Part shown: positions 1 through 6,995 of the stretch, one piece after another | Layout: each line of letters starts with the position of its first letter | How positions within the stretch are numbered: position 1 is the first letter of the stretch | Assembly: GCA_023436515.1 (NCBI GenBank) | Contig: JAEZIV010000070.1 | Span: forward strand, 1-12,190 | Origin: Bacillota bacterium | Lineage (GTDB): Bacteria; Bacillota; Clostridia; Acetivibrionales; DSM-1351 | DNA: 12,190 bases | Direction of reading: 5' to 3' | The notes under the pieces: generated by a model | Told to the model about the DNA's origin: nothing | The model's database searches: none | The model's input: only the letters and a program-made list of their open reading frames with translations | Translations under genes and position numbers: made by a program

Positions 1-126
1 CGCTGTCAGGGAGGCTATTGTCTCACAAGGATTGTTGACATTCTTAAAGAGCTGAAGGGTATTGAGCCTGAACAGGTAACCTTAAGAGGTAGTAATTCCA
101 CACTGTTTACCGGACATGTTAAATAA
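1..126 (+). CDS. GlpA/LhgO-like FAD oxidoreductase, C-terminal end only
   Basis: Only the last 41 codons are in the window, in frame 1, ending at TAA 124-126. The fragment starts R-C-Q-G-G-Y-C and continues with a short helix (TRIVDILKELKG). CQGG[FY]C followed by a helix is typical of the small cysteine-containing C-terminal domain of anaerobic glycerol-3-phosphate dehydrogenase subunit A and related FAD oxidoreductases, where the cysteines help bind an Fe-S cluster. The gene lies 20 bases upstream of a second FAD oxidoreductase and a DUF1667 protein. These three families commonly sit together in clostridial and Thermotoga genomes, which supports the call. The substrate (glycerol-3-phosphate, 2-hydroxyglutarate or another) cannot be told from this tail. 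Confidence 0.75.
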   Translation, partial: RCQGGYCLTRIVDILKELKGIEPEQVTLRGSNSTLFTGHVK

Positions 127-146
127 CTGAAAGTGGAGATAAGATT

Positions 147-1433
147 ATGACTAAAAAGGATTTAATTATTGTTGGGGCCGGCCCTGCCGGACTTGCTGCT
201 GCGATAGAGGCAAAAAAAAGAGGTATAGATGATATACTGCTTTTAGAGAGAGAAGCTGTTGCCGGAGGTATACTTAATCAGTGCATCCATGATGGTTTTG
301 GGCTTGTAAGATTTAATGAGGCCCTCACGGGACCGGAGTATGCAAAGCGCTTTACAGACCAGGCTGAACAGGCAGGAATAGAAATAGTAACCGAGGTTAT
401 GGTGCAGCATATCGGTAGGGATAAAACAGTAACAACCATAAGCCGTGAGGGAATACAAACATATCAGGCAAATGCAATTATCCTTGCCATGGGCTGTAGG
501 GAGAGAACGAGAGGAGCTATCTGCATACCGGGAACCCGACCGGCGGGGGTTTTCACAGCAGGAGTGGCTCAAAATCTTGTGAATCTTAGAAATGTTATGG
601 TGGGAAAAAACATAGTTATACTTGGCTCGGGGGATATTGGCCTTATAATGGCCAGAAGACTTACCCTTGAGGGCGCAAAGGTGTTGGCTGTAGTGGAAAA
701 ACTCCCCTATTCCAGCGGGCTTCAGAGAAATATTACCCAGTGTCTTGAGGATTTTGGCATACCTTTGCTGCTTAGTCATACAGTAACTAATGTGGAAGGC
801 CGAGAAAGGGTAACAGCTGTTACAATTGCAAAGGTAGATGAAAATGGAGCTACCATCCCCGGTACCTCAAGAAAGTATCAGTGTGACACCCTTATACTCT
901 CTGTCGGCTTGATACCTGAAAATGAATTATCTATTGATGCAGGGGTAGAAATTGATCAGGTTACCGGAGGTGCAAGGGTTAGGGAAAATCTGCAGACCAG
1001 TGTCCCGGGGATATTTGCCTGTGGCAATGTATTACAGGTCCATGATCTTGAAGACCATGTGTCATCTGAGGGCGAGCTTGCAGCAAGCTCAGCGGCTGAG
1101 TACCTTCAAAGAATAAGAGAGTCCGAGGATAAAGGTGGATACGACATTGCGCCTGGACTGACTAAAGCAGAGACAAATATCATTAATGTCAAAGCAGGTA
1201 AGGGAATCAGATACGTCCTTCCCCAGCAGATTACAGTTGGCTGTGATATTACCTTCTCAATGAGAGTTGTACAGCCTGACAGAAATAAAGCGGTACTTTT
1301 CAAAGCCGGGGACAGAGTGATAAAGAAAAGAAGCTTTACTGCCTTGAATCCTGCCGATATGATCAGGATAAAACTGAAGGCAGCTGAGGTTCAAAAGCTA
1401 ACTGAACTGGAGGTCAGCATAAATGAAGACTAA
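147..1433 (+). CDS. FAD/NAD(P)-dependent pyridine nucleotide oxidoreductase
   Basis: This 428-residue flavoprotein probably moves electrons between NAD(P)H and the redox partners encoded around it. The FAD-binding Rossmann motif GAGPAG is at residues 10-15, followed by an acidic strand end (LLLERE, 31-36). The segment MGCRERTRG followed by GTRPAGVFTAG (about 115-139) is typical of the family that includes the HcnB/OoxA-like and GlpA-associated oxidoreductases. A second nucleotide motif, GSGDIG at 160-165, is the NAD(P) site. GIFACGN at 288-294 is the usual FAD-domain closing motif. The start is ATG 147, with GTGGAG at 133-138 as ribosome binding site. It sits 20 bases after the GlpA/LhgO-like gene and overlaps the DUF1667 gene by 11 bases, so the three are surely co-transcribed. 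Thioredoxin-reductase-type CxxC redox cysteines are not evident. The true electron donor and acceptor are unknown. Confidence 0.88.
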   Translation: MTKKDLIIVGAGPAGLAAAIEAKKRGIDDILLLEREAVAGGILNQCIHDGFGLVRFNEALTGPEYAKRFTDQAEQAGIEIVTEVMVQHIGRDKTVTTISREGIQTYQANAIILAMGCRERTRGAICIPGTRPAGVFTAGVAQNLVNLRNVMVGKNIVILGSGDIGLIMARRLTLEGAKVLAVVEKLPYSSGLQRNITQCLEDFGIPLLLSHTVTNVEGRERVTAVTIAKVDENGATIPGTSRKYQCDTLILSVGLIPENELSIDAGVEIDQVTGGARVRENLQTSVPGIFACGNVLQVHDLEDHVSSEGELAASSAAEYLQRIRESEDKGGYDIAPGLTKAETNIINVKAGKGIRYVLPQQITVGCDITFSMRVVQPDRNKAVLFKAGDRVIKKRSFTALNPADMIRIKLKAAEVQKLTELEVSINED

Positions 1434-1794
1434 TAAAGAAATAGTATGCATTATATGCCCCAATGGCTGTAGAATGAATGTAATAATTGATGAGAAAAAT
1501 AAGGTGGAGAAGGTTGAAAACGCATTATGTACAAATGGCAGGACTTATGCCCAAAAGGAGGTACAATGTCCCGAAAGAAGCCTTACATCAACAGTTAAGG
1601 TGATTGGGGGGAAGCTTCCTCTTGTCAGTGTAAGAAGTGAAAGGCCTATACCAAAGGATAAACTCATGGAAGCTGCTGCTGAGCTCAGAAGGCTTGAATT
1701 GATAGCGCCGGTTGAGTTTCATCAGATAATATCAGATAATTTAGCAGGAACAGGAGTAAAAGTAATATCAACAAAACAGGTTGAAAAAAGGTGA
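1423..1794 (+). CDS. DUF1667 family cysteine protein
   Basis: This 123-residue protein matches the DUF1667 pattern: an N-terminal C-x2-C-P-x-G-C motif (C9, C12, C16), further cysteines at C36 and C49, then a stretch equivalent to P-E-R-x-L-T-x-T-V with a GG-x-L-P-L-V-S-V segment and PIPK (residues 50-78). The cysteine pattern suggests an Fe-S or metal site. The family is regularly encoded next to the two FAD oxidoreductases found upstream, and I infer that it is a small electron-transfer subunit of that complex. ATG 1423 is preceded by GGAGGT at 1409-1414, eight bases upstream. The 11-base overlap with the preceding gene points to translational coupling. The C-terminal half, after about residue 80, has no cysteines. 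The biochemical role is not established by anything visible here. Confidence 0.85.
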   Translation: MKTNKEIVCIICPNGCRMNVIIDEKNKVEKVENALCTNGRTYAQKEVQCPERSLTSTVKVIGGKLPLVSVRSERPIPKDKLMEAAAELRRLELIAPVEFHQIISDNLAGTGVKVISTKQVEKR

Positions 1795-1795
1795 T

Positions 1796-1981
1796 ATGAG
1801 TAGAGACAAGATTAATTGCCGTAATTGCAAATATTTTTATATAACTTGGGAGAGCAATATGCCCTACGGATGCAGGGCTTTTGGTTTTAAGTCAAAGCAA
1901 ATTCCGTCCCTGGTAGTTTTACAGTCCTCCGGAGAAGCCTGTAAGGCCTTTGTAGAGAAGAATAAGGGTATGCAGAAATGA
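1796..1981 (+). CDS. Small four-cysteine zinc-ribbon-like protein
   Basis: This is a 61-residue protein. The start is taken as ATG 1796, because AAAGGTGAT just upstream is a good ribosome binding site and the in-frame TTG at 1781 lies inside the preceding gene with no such site. C8-x2-C11 and C26 with C49 form a possible metal-binding quartet. Conserved-looking segments include TWESNMPYGC, GFKS and SSGEAC. From memory, similar short proteins in clostridia and deltaproteobacteria are sometimes named uracil-DNA glycosylase, because the same module occurs next to or fused to such enzymes. No glycosylase catalytic domain is present here, so that name would be misleading. Its start is one base after the DUF1667 stop codon, which suggests the same transcript, although a role in that redox pathway is not obvious. 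Confidence 0.75.
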   Translation: MSRDKINCRNCKYFYITWESNMPYGCRAFGFKSKQIPSLVVLQSSGEACKAFVEKNKGMQK

Positions 1982-2064
1982 AAAGCTTGTAATAAGCATA
2001 TATGAACGTTAATTGCCAGGTATATAATGGACTTATTTAAGAGAGGTTCATTAGGGTTGGTTCA

Positions 2065-2670
2065 TTAAGAAACGTTGGAAAGCTTATTAGCTGAAGAATA
2101 AATTCCATTAAGCTTGTCATAAATAGCTCCGCATTTGCCGCATTCCGTTGCTTTTGCTGTGTTTTTGCATTGGGTATAGGCTTCCTTACTGACACAAGCG
2201 CAGATATGACATGGTATATCTCCTGAACAGCTGCCCAGCAGTATGCCCTCAAGGGCTTCCAATCGCGTAACACTTGAGTTTATATCTGAGGTTATAAAAT
2301 TTCTGAAGTAGTTATCCATATCAAGAATCTCAAAATTCTGGCAGGTTTCCTTAAACAGCCAGGGGATATTTTCCTCTTCTTCAATATAGGATGGTCCAAG
2401 CATAAAGGTGGGGTCGGGCACTATACAGGGTAGCAAGAAGCTGCAGGCTTCATATGTGCCATTTGCGCATACATACTTTTTAATAATCTTATCATACTTT
2501 AAGTTTTTGCAGAAAGCGCAGGAGTGATAGGATTCTATTTTATGCTTGTAATATAGTTTGGAACCGAACAGATTCATGTAGTAAAATCTGTAGAGCAAAT
2601 CCATTGACAGCATACCGTTACTTTTGAGAAATCTTACAATGGTATTCAATTTTTTAACTAAGTATTCCAA
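2065..2670 (-). CDS. Cysteine-rich protein of unknown function
   Basis: I do not recognise this 201-residue protein. It starts at TTG (complement of 2668-2670) behind a strong site reading GAGGTGAG on the minus strand, about five bases away, which supports the gene. It has 13 cysteines in two groups. The first holds C51-x2-C54, C68, C76, C82 and C110. The second holds C148, C154-x2-C157-x-C159, C168 and C177-x2-C180. The arrangement suggests two zinc- or Fe-S-binding modules around an acidic central segment (EEEE near 97-100). The N-terminal 45 residues are basic and aromatic, with no clear signal peptide or membrane span. It runs divergently from dnaE and convergently with the upstream redox operon. 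It could be a metal-binding regulator or an enzyme accessory protein; I see no basis to choose. Confidence 0.7.
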   Translation of the reverse strand: MEYLVKKLNTIVRFLKSNGMLSMDLLYRFYYMNLFGSKLYYKHKIESYHSCAFCKNLKYDKIIKKYVCANGTYEACSFLLPCIVPDPTFMLGPSYIEEEENIPWLFKETCQNFEILDMDNYFRNFITSDINSSVTRLEALEGILLGSCSGDIPCHICACVSKEAYTQCKNTAKATECGKCGAIYDKLNGIYSSANKLSNVS

Positions 2671-2770
2671 ATTCTCTCACCTCGGCAATATTTTACCATA
2701 AAAATAACATAATTTACTTTATTTCCCATACAACGTGTTGTGATCTTTAAATAAATAATGTATTGATCTA

Positions 2771-2779
2771 TGGTATAAT
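2771..2779 (+). promoter_or_regulatory. Extended -10 promoter for dnaE
   Basis: TGG followed directly by TATAAT (2774-2779) is a perfect extended -10 element, TGnTATAAT. No convincing -35 hexamer lies 16-18 bases upstream; the sequence there is AT-rich (around 2750-2756). It would give a leader of roughly 60 bases before the GTG start of dnaE at 2845. Confidence 0.6.
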
Positions 2780-2815
2780 TTATGTGAATACAAAGAATAT
2801 GAATTTTTATATCAG

Positions 2816-2825
2816 CCACATGTGG
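2816..2825. promoter_or_regulatory. Perfect 10-bp palindrome in the dnaE leader
   Basis: CCACATGTGG is a perfect palindrome located between the predicted -10 element and the GGAGGT ribosome binding site (2834-2839) of dnaE. It could be a small operator or form a weak hairpin in the mRNA. It may equally be chance, since ten-base palindromes are not rare. Confidence 0.25.
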
Positions 2826-2844
2826 TTCAAATCGGAGGTAAAGA

Positions 2845-5800
2845 GTGAAAGACTTTGTACATTTGCACGTACATACAGAGTATAGCCTTCTGGATGGTTC
2901 GAACAGAATAAAGGATTTAATTCAGAGGGTTAAAGAGCTTGGGATGAGCAGTGTGGCCATTACAGACCATGGTGTTATGTACGGTGTTGTTGAGTTTTAC
3001 AAGGAAGCACAGAAAAATGGAATTAAGCCCATTCTGGGCTGCGAAGTATATACAGCCAAAAGAACCATGCAGGACAAACAACCTGGTCAGGACTCTGATT
3101 ATGGGCATCTTGTGCTGCTGGCTAAGAATTTAACAGGCTATAAGAATCTGATGAAAATAGTATCCCTGGGGTTTACAGAGGGATTTTACTATAAGCCGAG
3201 GGTCGATTATCAAACACTCCAAAAGTATTCCGAGGGAATAATAGCTTTAAGTGCCTGTCTGTCAGGAGATATTCCCACTGCAATTCTTAATAATGACTAT
3301 GAAAAGGCTGCTGAACTGGCTAAAAAACTTAATGGTATTTTCGGTCAGGGCAATTTTTATCTGGAATTACAGCATAATGGTATTACCGATCAAAACATTG
3401 TAAATCAGCAGCTTATAAAGCTGTCCGGAGAGCTTGGAATACCTTTGGTTGCTACCAATGATGCCCATTTTCTTACAAGAGAGTCTGCAAGATCCCATGA
3501 CATATTGTTGTGTATTCAGACCGGAAAAACAATTAATGACGAAAACAGAATGCGGTTTAATACTGACGAAATATATGTTAAATCTCCGGAGGAAATGTAT
3601 CAAAGCTTCCGCAACGTTGAAACGGCCCTTGAAAACACCGTTAAAATTGCAGAAATGTGCAATGTAGAGCTGGAATTTGGGAAGCTCCACTTACCAAGCT
3701 TTACAGTGGAAGAGGGTTATACTCCTTATGAATATCTGAGAGAAAAGTGTTTTGAGGGCTTAAGGCAGAGGTATGGAGAAGCCTGCGGAGAGGATACTGT
3801 ACAAAGGCTGGAATATGAGCTTTCTGTTATTGACAAAATGGGCTATGTGGATTATTTTCTCATTGTTTGGGATTTTATAAGATATGCAAGGGATAATGGC
3901 ATAATGGTTGGACCCGGCAGGGGTTCGGCAGCAGGAAGCCTGGTTTCCTACAGCCTTGGAATAACCAGCATTGATCCCCTTAAATACAATCTCCTTTTTG
4001 AACGTTTTCTCAATCCTGAAAGAATAAGTATGCCCGATATTGACATTGACTTCTGCTATGAGAGAAGGCAGGAGGTTATTGATTATGTAATAAGCAAGTA
4101 CGGAAAGGAGAAGGTTTCACAGATCATTACTTTTGGAACCATGGCGGCCAGAGCAGCCATCAGAGATGTTGGAAGGGCTCTTGATATCCCATACGGTGAT
4201 GTGGATTTAGTGGCAAAAATGATACCCTTCCAGATAGGAATGAATATTGGAAAGGCACTGGAAATAAATCCCGAGCTCAAGAAAAAGTACGAGCTTGAGG
4301 AGGATTCCCAAATGCTTATTGATACTGCAATTAGCCTGGAGGGGCTTCCAAGACATGCGTCCACACATGCTGCGGGAGTGGTTATATCCAAGGAGCCAAT
4401 AGTTGAATATGTACCGTTGCAGCTAAATGATAATAATGTCACAACCCAGTTTACAATGGGTTTGCTCGAAGAGCTTGGGCTGCTCAAAATGGACTTTTTA
4501 GGGCTCAGAACCTTAACGGTAATTAGAGATGCGGTTAGTCTCGTTGAACAAGGTCATTCCAAGGAAATTGACATAAATAAAATAAGCTACGAGGATGCTG
4601 AAGTTTACAAGATGATTGGTGAGGGTAAGACTGTAGGGATATTCCAACTGGAAAGCGCCGGAATGACTCAGTTTATGAAGGAACTGCAACCCAGCTCCCT
4701 TGAGGATATTATAGCCGGAATATCCTTGTACAGACCGGGCCCAATGGATCAGATACCCCGTTATATAAGGAATAAAAACAACCCAAAGGAAATCAGGTAC
4801 CACCATCCGCTCCTTGAGAATATACTCAACGTAACCTATGGCTGTATGGTATATCAGGAGCAGGTAATGCAGATAGTACGGGAACTGGGAGGATATTCCT
4901 ATGGACGATCCGATCTTGTACGAAGGGCAATGTCAAAGAAAAAGATATCTGTAATGGAACAGGAACGTAAAAACTTTATATATGGAATAACTGACGAGGA
5001 AGGTAATGTGATAGTCAGAGGTGCTGTAAGAAATGGGGTCGATGAGTTTACAGCCAATAAAATATTTGATGAAATGATGGATTTTGCGAGTTACGCCTTT
5101 AATAAATCCCATGCGGCAGCATATGCAGTTGTTGCCTATCAGACGGCCTGGCTCAAGCATTATTATCCTGTGGAGTTTCTTGCAGCTTCCTTGAACAGCT
5201 TCCTTGGGAGCAGCGACAAGGTTTCACAATATGTCAATGAATGCAAGGCTCTCAACATAAAGGTTCTGCCGCCTGATGTAAATGAAAGTAATGTGAGATT
5301 TACTGTTGTTAATCAGAAGATTAGATTTGGATTGGCAGCTATAAAAAATGTCGGAGAGAATGCAATTCAGTCTATGATCTCAGAAAGAATGCAAAATGGT
5401 CCATTTGCCACCTTTTTGGACTTTTGTCAAAGAATAGAAGGGCGGGAAATAAACAAAAGATGTATAGAAAGTCTGATTAAAAGCGGTGCCTTTGATTCCC
5501 TAAATATATTCAGATCAAAGCTTATGGCAGTTTATGAACGATTTTTGGACGGTATTGCACAATCAAAAAAACGCAGTATTGAGGGGCAGCTCTCCATTTT
5601 TGATTTGATTCAGGAATCTCAGGATTCATTAGTTGAAGATTACCCTGATATCAAGGAATATCCACCGAATGTAATGCTTGCAATGGAAAAGGAGATGCTG
5701 GGCCTTTATGTATCTGGGCATCCCTTAAGTGAGTATCAAAGTATTCTTGACAGAAATGTTACATTGTTCAGCAAAGATATGCAGCTTGGAGGAGGCGAAG

Positions 5801-6327
5801 AGGATAGCAGTGATATTGAGATAGAACTGAAGAAACTCTCTGACTCCATGAAAGTTACAGTAGGAGGTATAATTGTATCAAGAAAGACCAAGACTACCAA
5901 AAATAATAACCTTATGGCTTTTATTGGACTTGAGGATCTATATGGTACTATGGAGCTAATAGTATTTCCGACAATATATGAAAGATTCTCACAGCTGCTT
6001 CAACAGGAGAGTATAGTAGTTGTAAATGGCAGACTAAGCATCAGGGAGGATGAACAGCCCAAAATAATATGTGAAGAGGTACTTCCGATAAAAAGCCTTG
6101 ATGAAAAGGGAATATATTTGAATTTTAACAGAGAGTTAACCAGGGAAGAAAGCAGCTCTCTGGTGGCATTGTTAAAATATTTCAATGGTTCGACTCCAAC
6201 CTTTATTAAAAAAATAAATGAGGATAAATATAAAAAACTTGACAGGCAATACTGGATTGATGTCAATAATGACTTAATAGAGGAACTTGAATTTAGGCTG
6301 GGCAAGGAGAATATAAGTATAAAATAA
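2845..6327 (+). CDS. dnaE: DNA polymerase III alpha subunit, DnaE
   Basis: This 1160-residue replicative polymerase has the normal length for the family. The PHP domain (about 4-215) starts with HLHVHTEYSLLDG. All nine positions I expect for a metal-binding PHP site are present: H8, H10, D17, H42, E67, H88, C138, D206 and H208. The polymerase palm carries GPGRGSAAGS and PDIDIDF; D398 and D400 correspond to the catalytic pair, and D550 in KMDFLGLRTL to the third aspartate. A helix-hairpin-helix is near 828-846. QLSIF at 915-919 fits the beta-clamp-binding motif. An OB-fold-like segment follows at about 1000-1080. The start is GTG 2845, with GGAGGT at 2834-2839. In Firmicutes that also use PolC, DnaE usually works with it at the replication fork. 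PolC is not in this window. Confidence 0.97.
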   Translation: MKDFVHLHVHTEYSLLDGSNRIKDLIQRVKELGMSSVAITDHGVMYGVVEFYKEAQKNGIKPILGCEVYTAKRTMQDKQPGQDSDYGHLVLLAKNLTGYKNLMKIVSLGFTEGFYYKPRVDYQTLQKYSEGIIALSACLSGDIPTAILNNDYEKAAELAKKLNGIFGQGNFYLELQHNGITDQNIVNQQLIKLSGELGIPLVATNDAHFLTRESARSHDILLCIQTGKTINDENRMRFNTDEIYVKSPEEMYQSFRNVETALENTVKIAEMCNVELEFGKLHLPSFTVEEGYTPYEYLREKCFEGLRQRYGEACGEDTVQRLEYELSVIDKMGYVDYFLIVWDFIRYARDNGIMVGPGRGSAAGSLVSYSLGITSIDPLKYNLLFERFLNPERISMPDIDIDFCYERRQEVIDYVISKYGKEKVSQIITFGTMAARAAIRDVGRALDIPYGDVDLVAKMIPFQIGMNIGKALEINPELKKKYELEEDSQMLIDTAISLEGLPRHASTHAAGVVISKEPIVEYVPLQLNDNNVTTQFTMGLLEELGLLKMDFLGLRTLTVIRDAVSLVEQGHSKEIDINKISYEDAEVYKMIGEGKTVGIFQLESAGMTQFMKELQPSSLEDIIAGISLYRPGPMDQIPRYIRNKNNPKEIRYHHPLLENILNVTYGCMVYQEQVMQIVRELGGYSYGRSDLVRRAMSKKKISVMEQERKNFIYGITDEEGNVIVRGAVRNGVDEFTANKIFDEMMDFASYAFNKSHAAAYAVVAYQTAWLKHYYPVEFLAASLNSFLGSSDKVSQYVNECKALNIKVLPPDVNESNVRFTVVNQKIRFGLAAIKNVGENAIQSMISERMQNGPFATFLDFCQRIEGREINKRCIESLIKSGAFDSLNIFRSKLMAVYERFLDGIAQSKKRSIEGQLSIFDLIQESQDSLVEDYPDIKEYPPNVMLAMEKEMLGLYVSGHPLSEYQSILDRNVTLFSKDMQLGGGEEDSSDIEIELKKLSDSMKVTVGGIIVSRKTKTTKNNNLMAFIGLEDLYGTMELIVFPTIYERFSQLLQQESIVVVNGRLSIREDEQPKIICEEVLPIKSLDEKGIYLNFNRELTREESSSLVALLKYFNGSTPTFIKKINEDKYKKLDRQYWIDVNNDLIEELEFRLGKENISIK

Positions 6328-6339
6328 CGGTGCTTAATA

Positions 6340-6366
6340 TTGATTTTTGGTGGAAAATAATATAAT
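6340..6366 (+). promoter_or_regulatory. Possible internal promoter ahead of mtrB
   Basis: The 59-base gap between dnaE and mtrB contains TTGATT (6340-6345) and a perfect TATAAT (6361-6366), 15 bases apart. A shifted -10 (TAATAT, 6363-6368) would give the ideal 17. This would allow mtrB to be transcribed separately from dnaE. The spacing is not ideal and the region is AT-rich, so the call is tentative. Confidence 0.45.
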
Positions 6367-6386
6367 ATAAATGTCGAGGTGGTTAA

Positions 6387-6620
6387 ATGGACAACCTGGA
6401 GGACAAAATTTCCGGTGAATACGTAGCAGTTAAAGCAAACGAAAATGGAGTTACGATTATCGGTTTAACACGTGGTAGGGATACTAAATTTCATCATACC
6501 GAGAAGCTGGATAAAGGTGAATTGCTCATAGCACAATTTACTGAAAATACTTCTGCGATAAAAATTAGAGGCAAAGCCACTGTTTATTGCAGATATGGCA
6601 CTATTCAATGCGGTGAATAA
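6387..6620 (+). CDS. mtrB: Trp RNA-binding attenuation protein TRAP (MtrB)
   Basis: The 77-residue sequence is unmistakably TRAP. The core from residue 12 to 62 lines up without gaps with Bacillus subtilis MtrB as I remember it, including [27 protein letters not shown] and [12 protein letters not shown] forms an 11-subunit ring that binds tryptophan and then wraps RNA carrying repeated GAG or UAG triplets, shutting down trp genes. The RNA-binding residues K37, K56 and R58 of B. subtilis correspond to K40, K59 and R61 here. The tryptophan-pocket residues T25, T30, Q47, T49 and T52 correspond to T28, T33, Q50, T52 and T55. All are intact. ATG 6387 follows GAGGTGG at 6376-6382. The B. subtilis partner gene mtrA (folE) is absent. 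Instead the gene lies 59 bases after dnaE. No TRAP target was recognised in the window. Confidence 0.95.
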   Translation: MDNLEDKISGEYVAVKANENGVTIIGLTRGRDTKFHHTEKLDKGELLIAQFTENTSAIKIRGKATVYCRYGTIQCGE

Positions 6621-6640
6621 CAATTTGAAAGGTAGTGTAG

Positions 6641-6844
6641 ATGATAATGTGGACAGTGGTATATATGGCCCAAAGCAAAGAGGTAGCAAATCAGCTGCAG
6701 GAGCTTTTGTCCAATGAAGGTATTCTTGTTAAACTTAGGCCCATTAGCAAGAATCATGAAAACAATGATAATTACTTTGAAGTACTTGTTCCTGAGGCGG
6801 AAGTGGAAGAAGCCCACAGTGTAATAATTGAAACGGGTTATTGA
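6641..6844 (+). CDS. Small conserved clostridial protein, DUF2007-like
   Basis: This is a 67-residue acidic protein with an alpha/beta pattern: a strand WTVVYMA, a helix SKEVANQLQELLSNEG, a strand ILVKLRPI, then NYFEVLVPEAEVEEAHSVI. The layout resembles the small ferredoxin-like fold of DUF2007 putative signal-transducing proteins. From memory, near-identical short proteins sit directly downstream of dnaE in many clostridia and are sometimes wrongly labelled glutamate decarboxylase; no such enzyme fits in 67 residues. Start choice: GAAAGGT at 6627-6633 is about eight bases from ATG 6641 and fourteen from the in-frame ATG 6647. I therefore prefer 6641, although family members more often begin at the MWT residue. 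It lies 20 bases after mtrB and is the last gene before the terminator. The function is unknown. Confidence 0.8.
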   Translation: MIMWTVVYMAQSKEVANQLQELLSNEGILVKLRPISKNHENNDNYFEVLVPEAEVEEAHSVIIETGY

Positions 6845-6863
6845 TAAGGAACGAAAAATAGAT

Positions 6864-6891
6864 AGCTCCGCGCTTAATGCCCGGGGCTTTT
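6864..6891 (+). terminator. Rho-independent terminator after the dnaE-mtrB block
   Basis: AGCTCCGCGC (6864-6873) and GCCCGGGGCT (6879-6888) pair over ten positions, with one T-G wobble and one C-C mismatch, around a five-base loop TTAAT. The stem is very GC-rich for this region and runs directly into TTTT (6888-6891). It begins 20 bases after the stop codon at 6844. Confidence 0.8.
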
Positions 6892-6995
6892 ACTACTTAT
6901 AAACAAAATTTTACAGAGTGTAGTATTAATAAAGTATTTTTTTAATACATGCAACAATTTGTCTTTTATTACGTAAAATGAAGGGAATGAAATAA

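Noticed and set aside
243..779. 178-codon open frame on the minus strand
   Set aside because: It lies wholly inside the FAD oxidoreductase gene, which has clear motifs; the product is low-complexity, with no recognisable domain.
1796..1981. Possible anti-TRAP (RtpA), because mtrB is present in the window
   Set aside because: Anti-TRAP has DnaJ-like CxxCxGxG zinc motifs; this protein has a different cysteine spacing and lies in another operon.
1982..2064. Terminator between the convergent genes, and a short direct repeat GGTTCATTA (2045-2053 and 2059-2067)
   Set aside because: The only stem seen (GCTT/AAGC at 1985-1997) is four base pairs without a T-tract, and the nine-base repeat is too short to carry meaning.
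2037..2273. Second minus-strand open frame overlapping the cysteine-rich gene
   Set aside because: It overlaps the longer minus-strand frame, which has the strong ribosome binding site and patterned cysteines.
4083..4487. 134-codon open frame on the minus strand inside dnaE
   Set aside because: It is a shadow of the dnaE coding frame, and its serine-rich product is typical of antisense translation.
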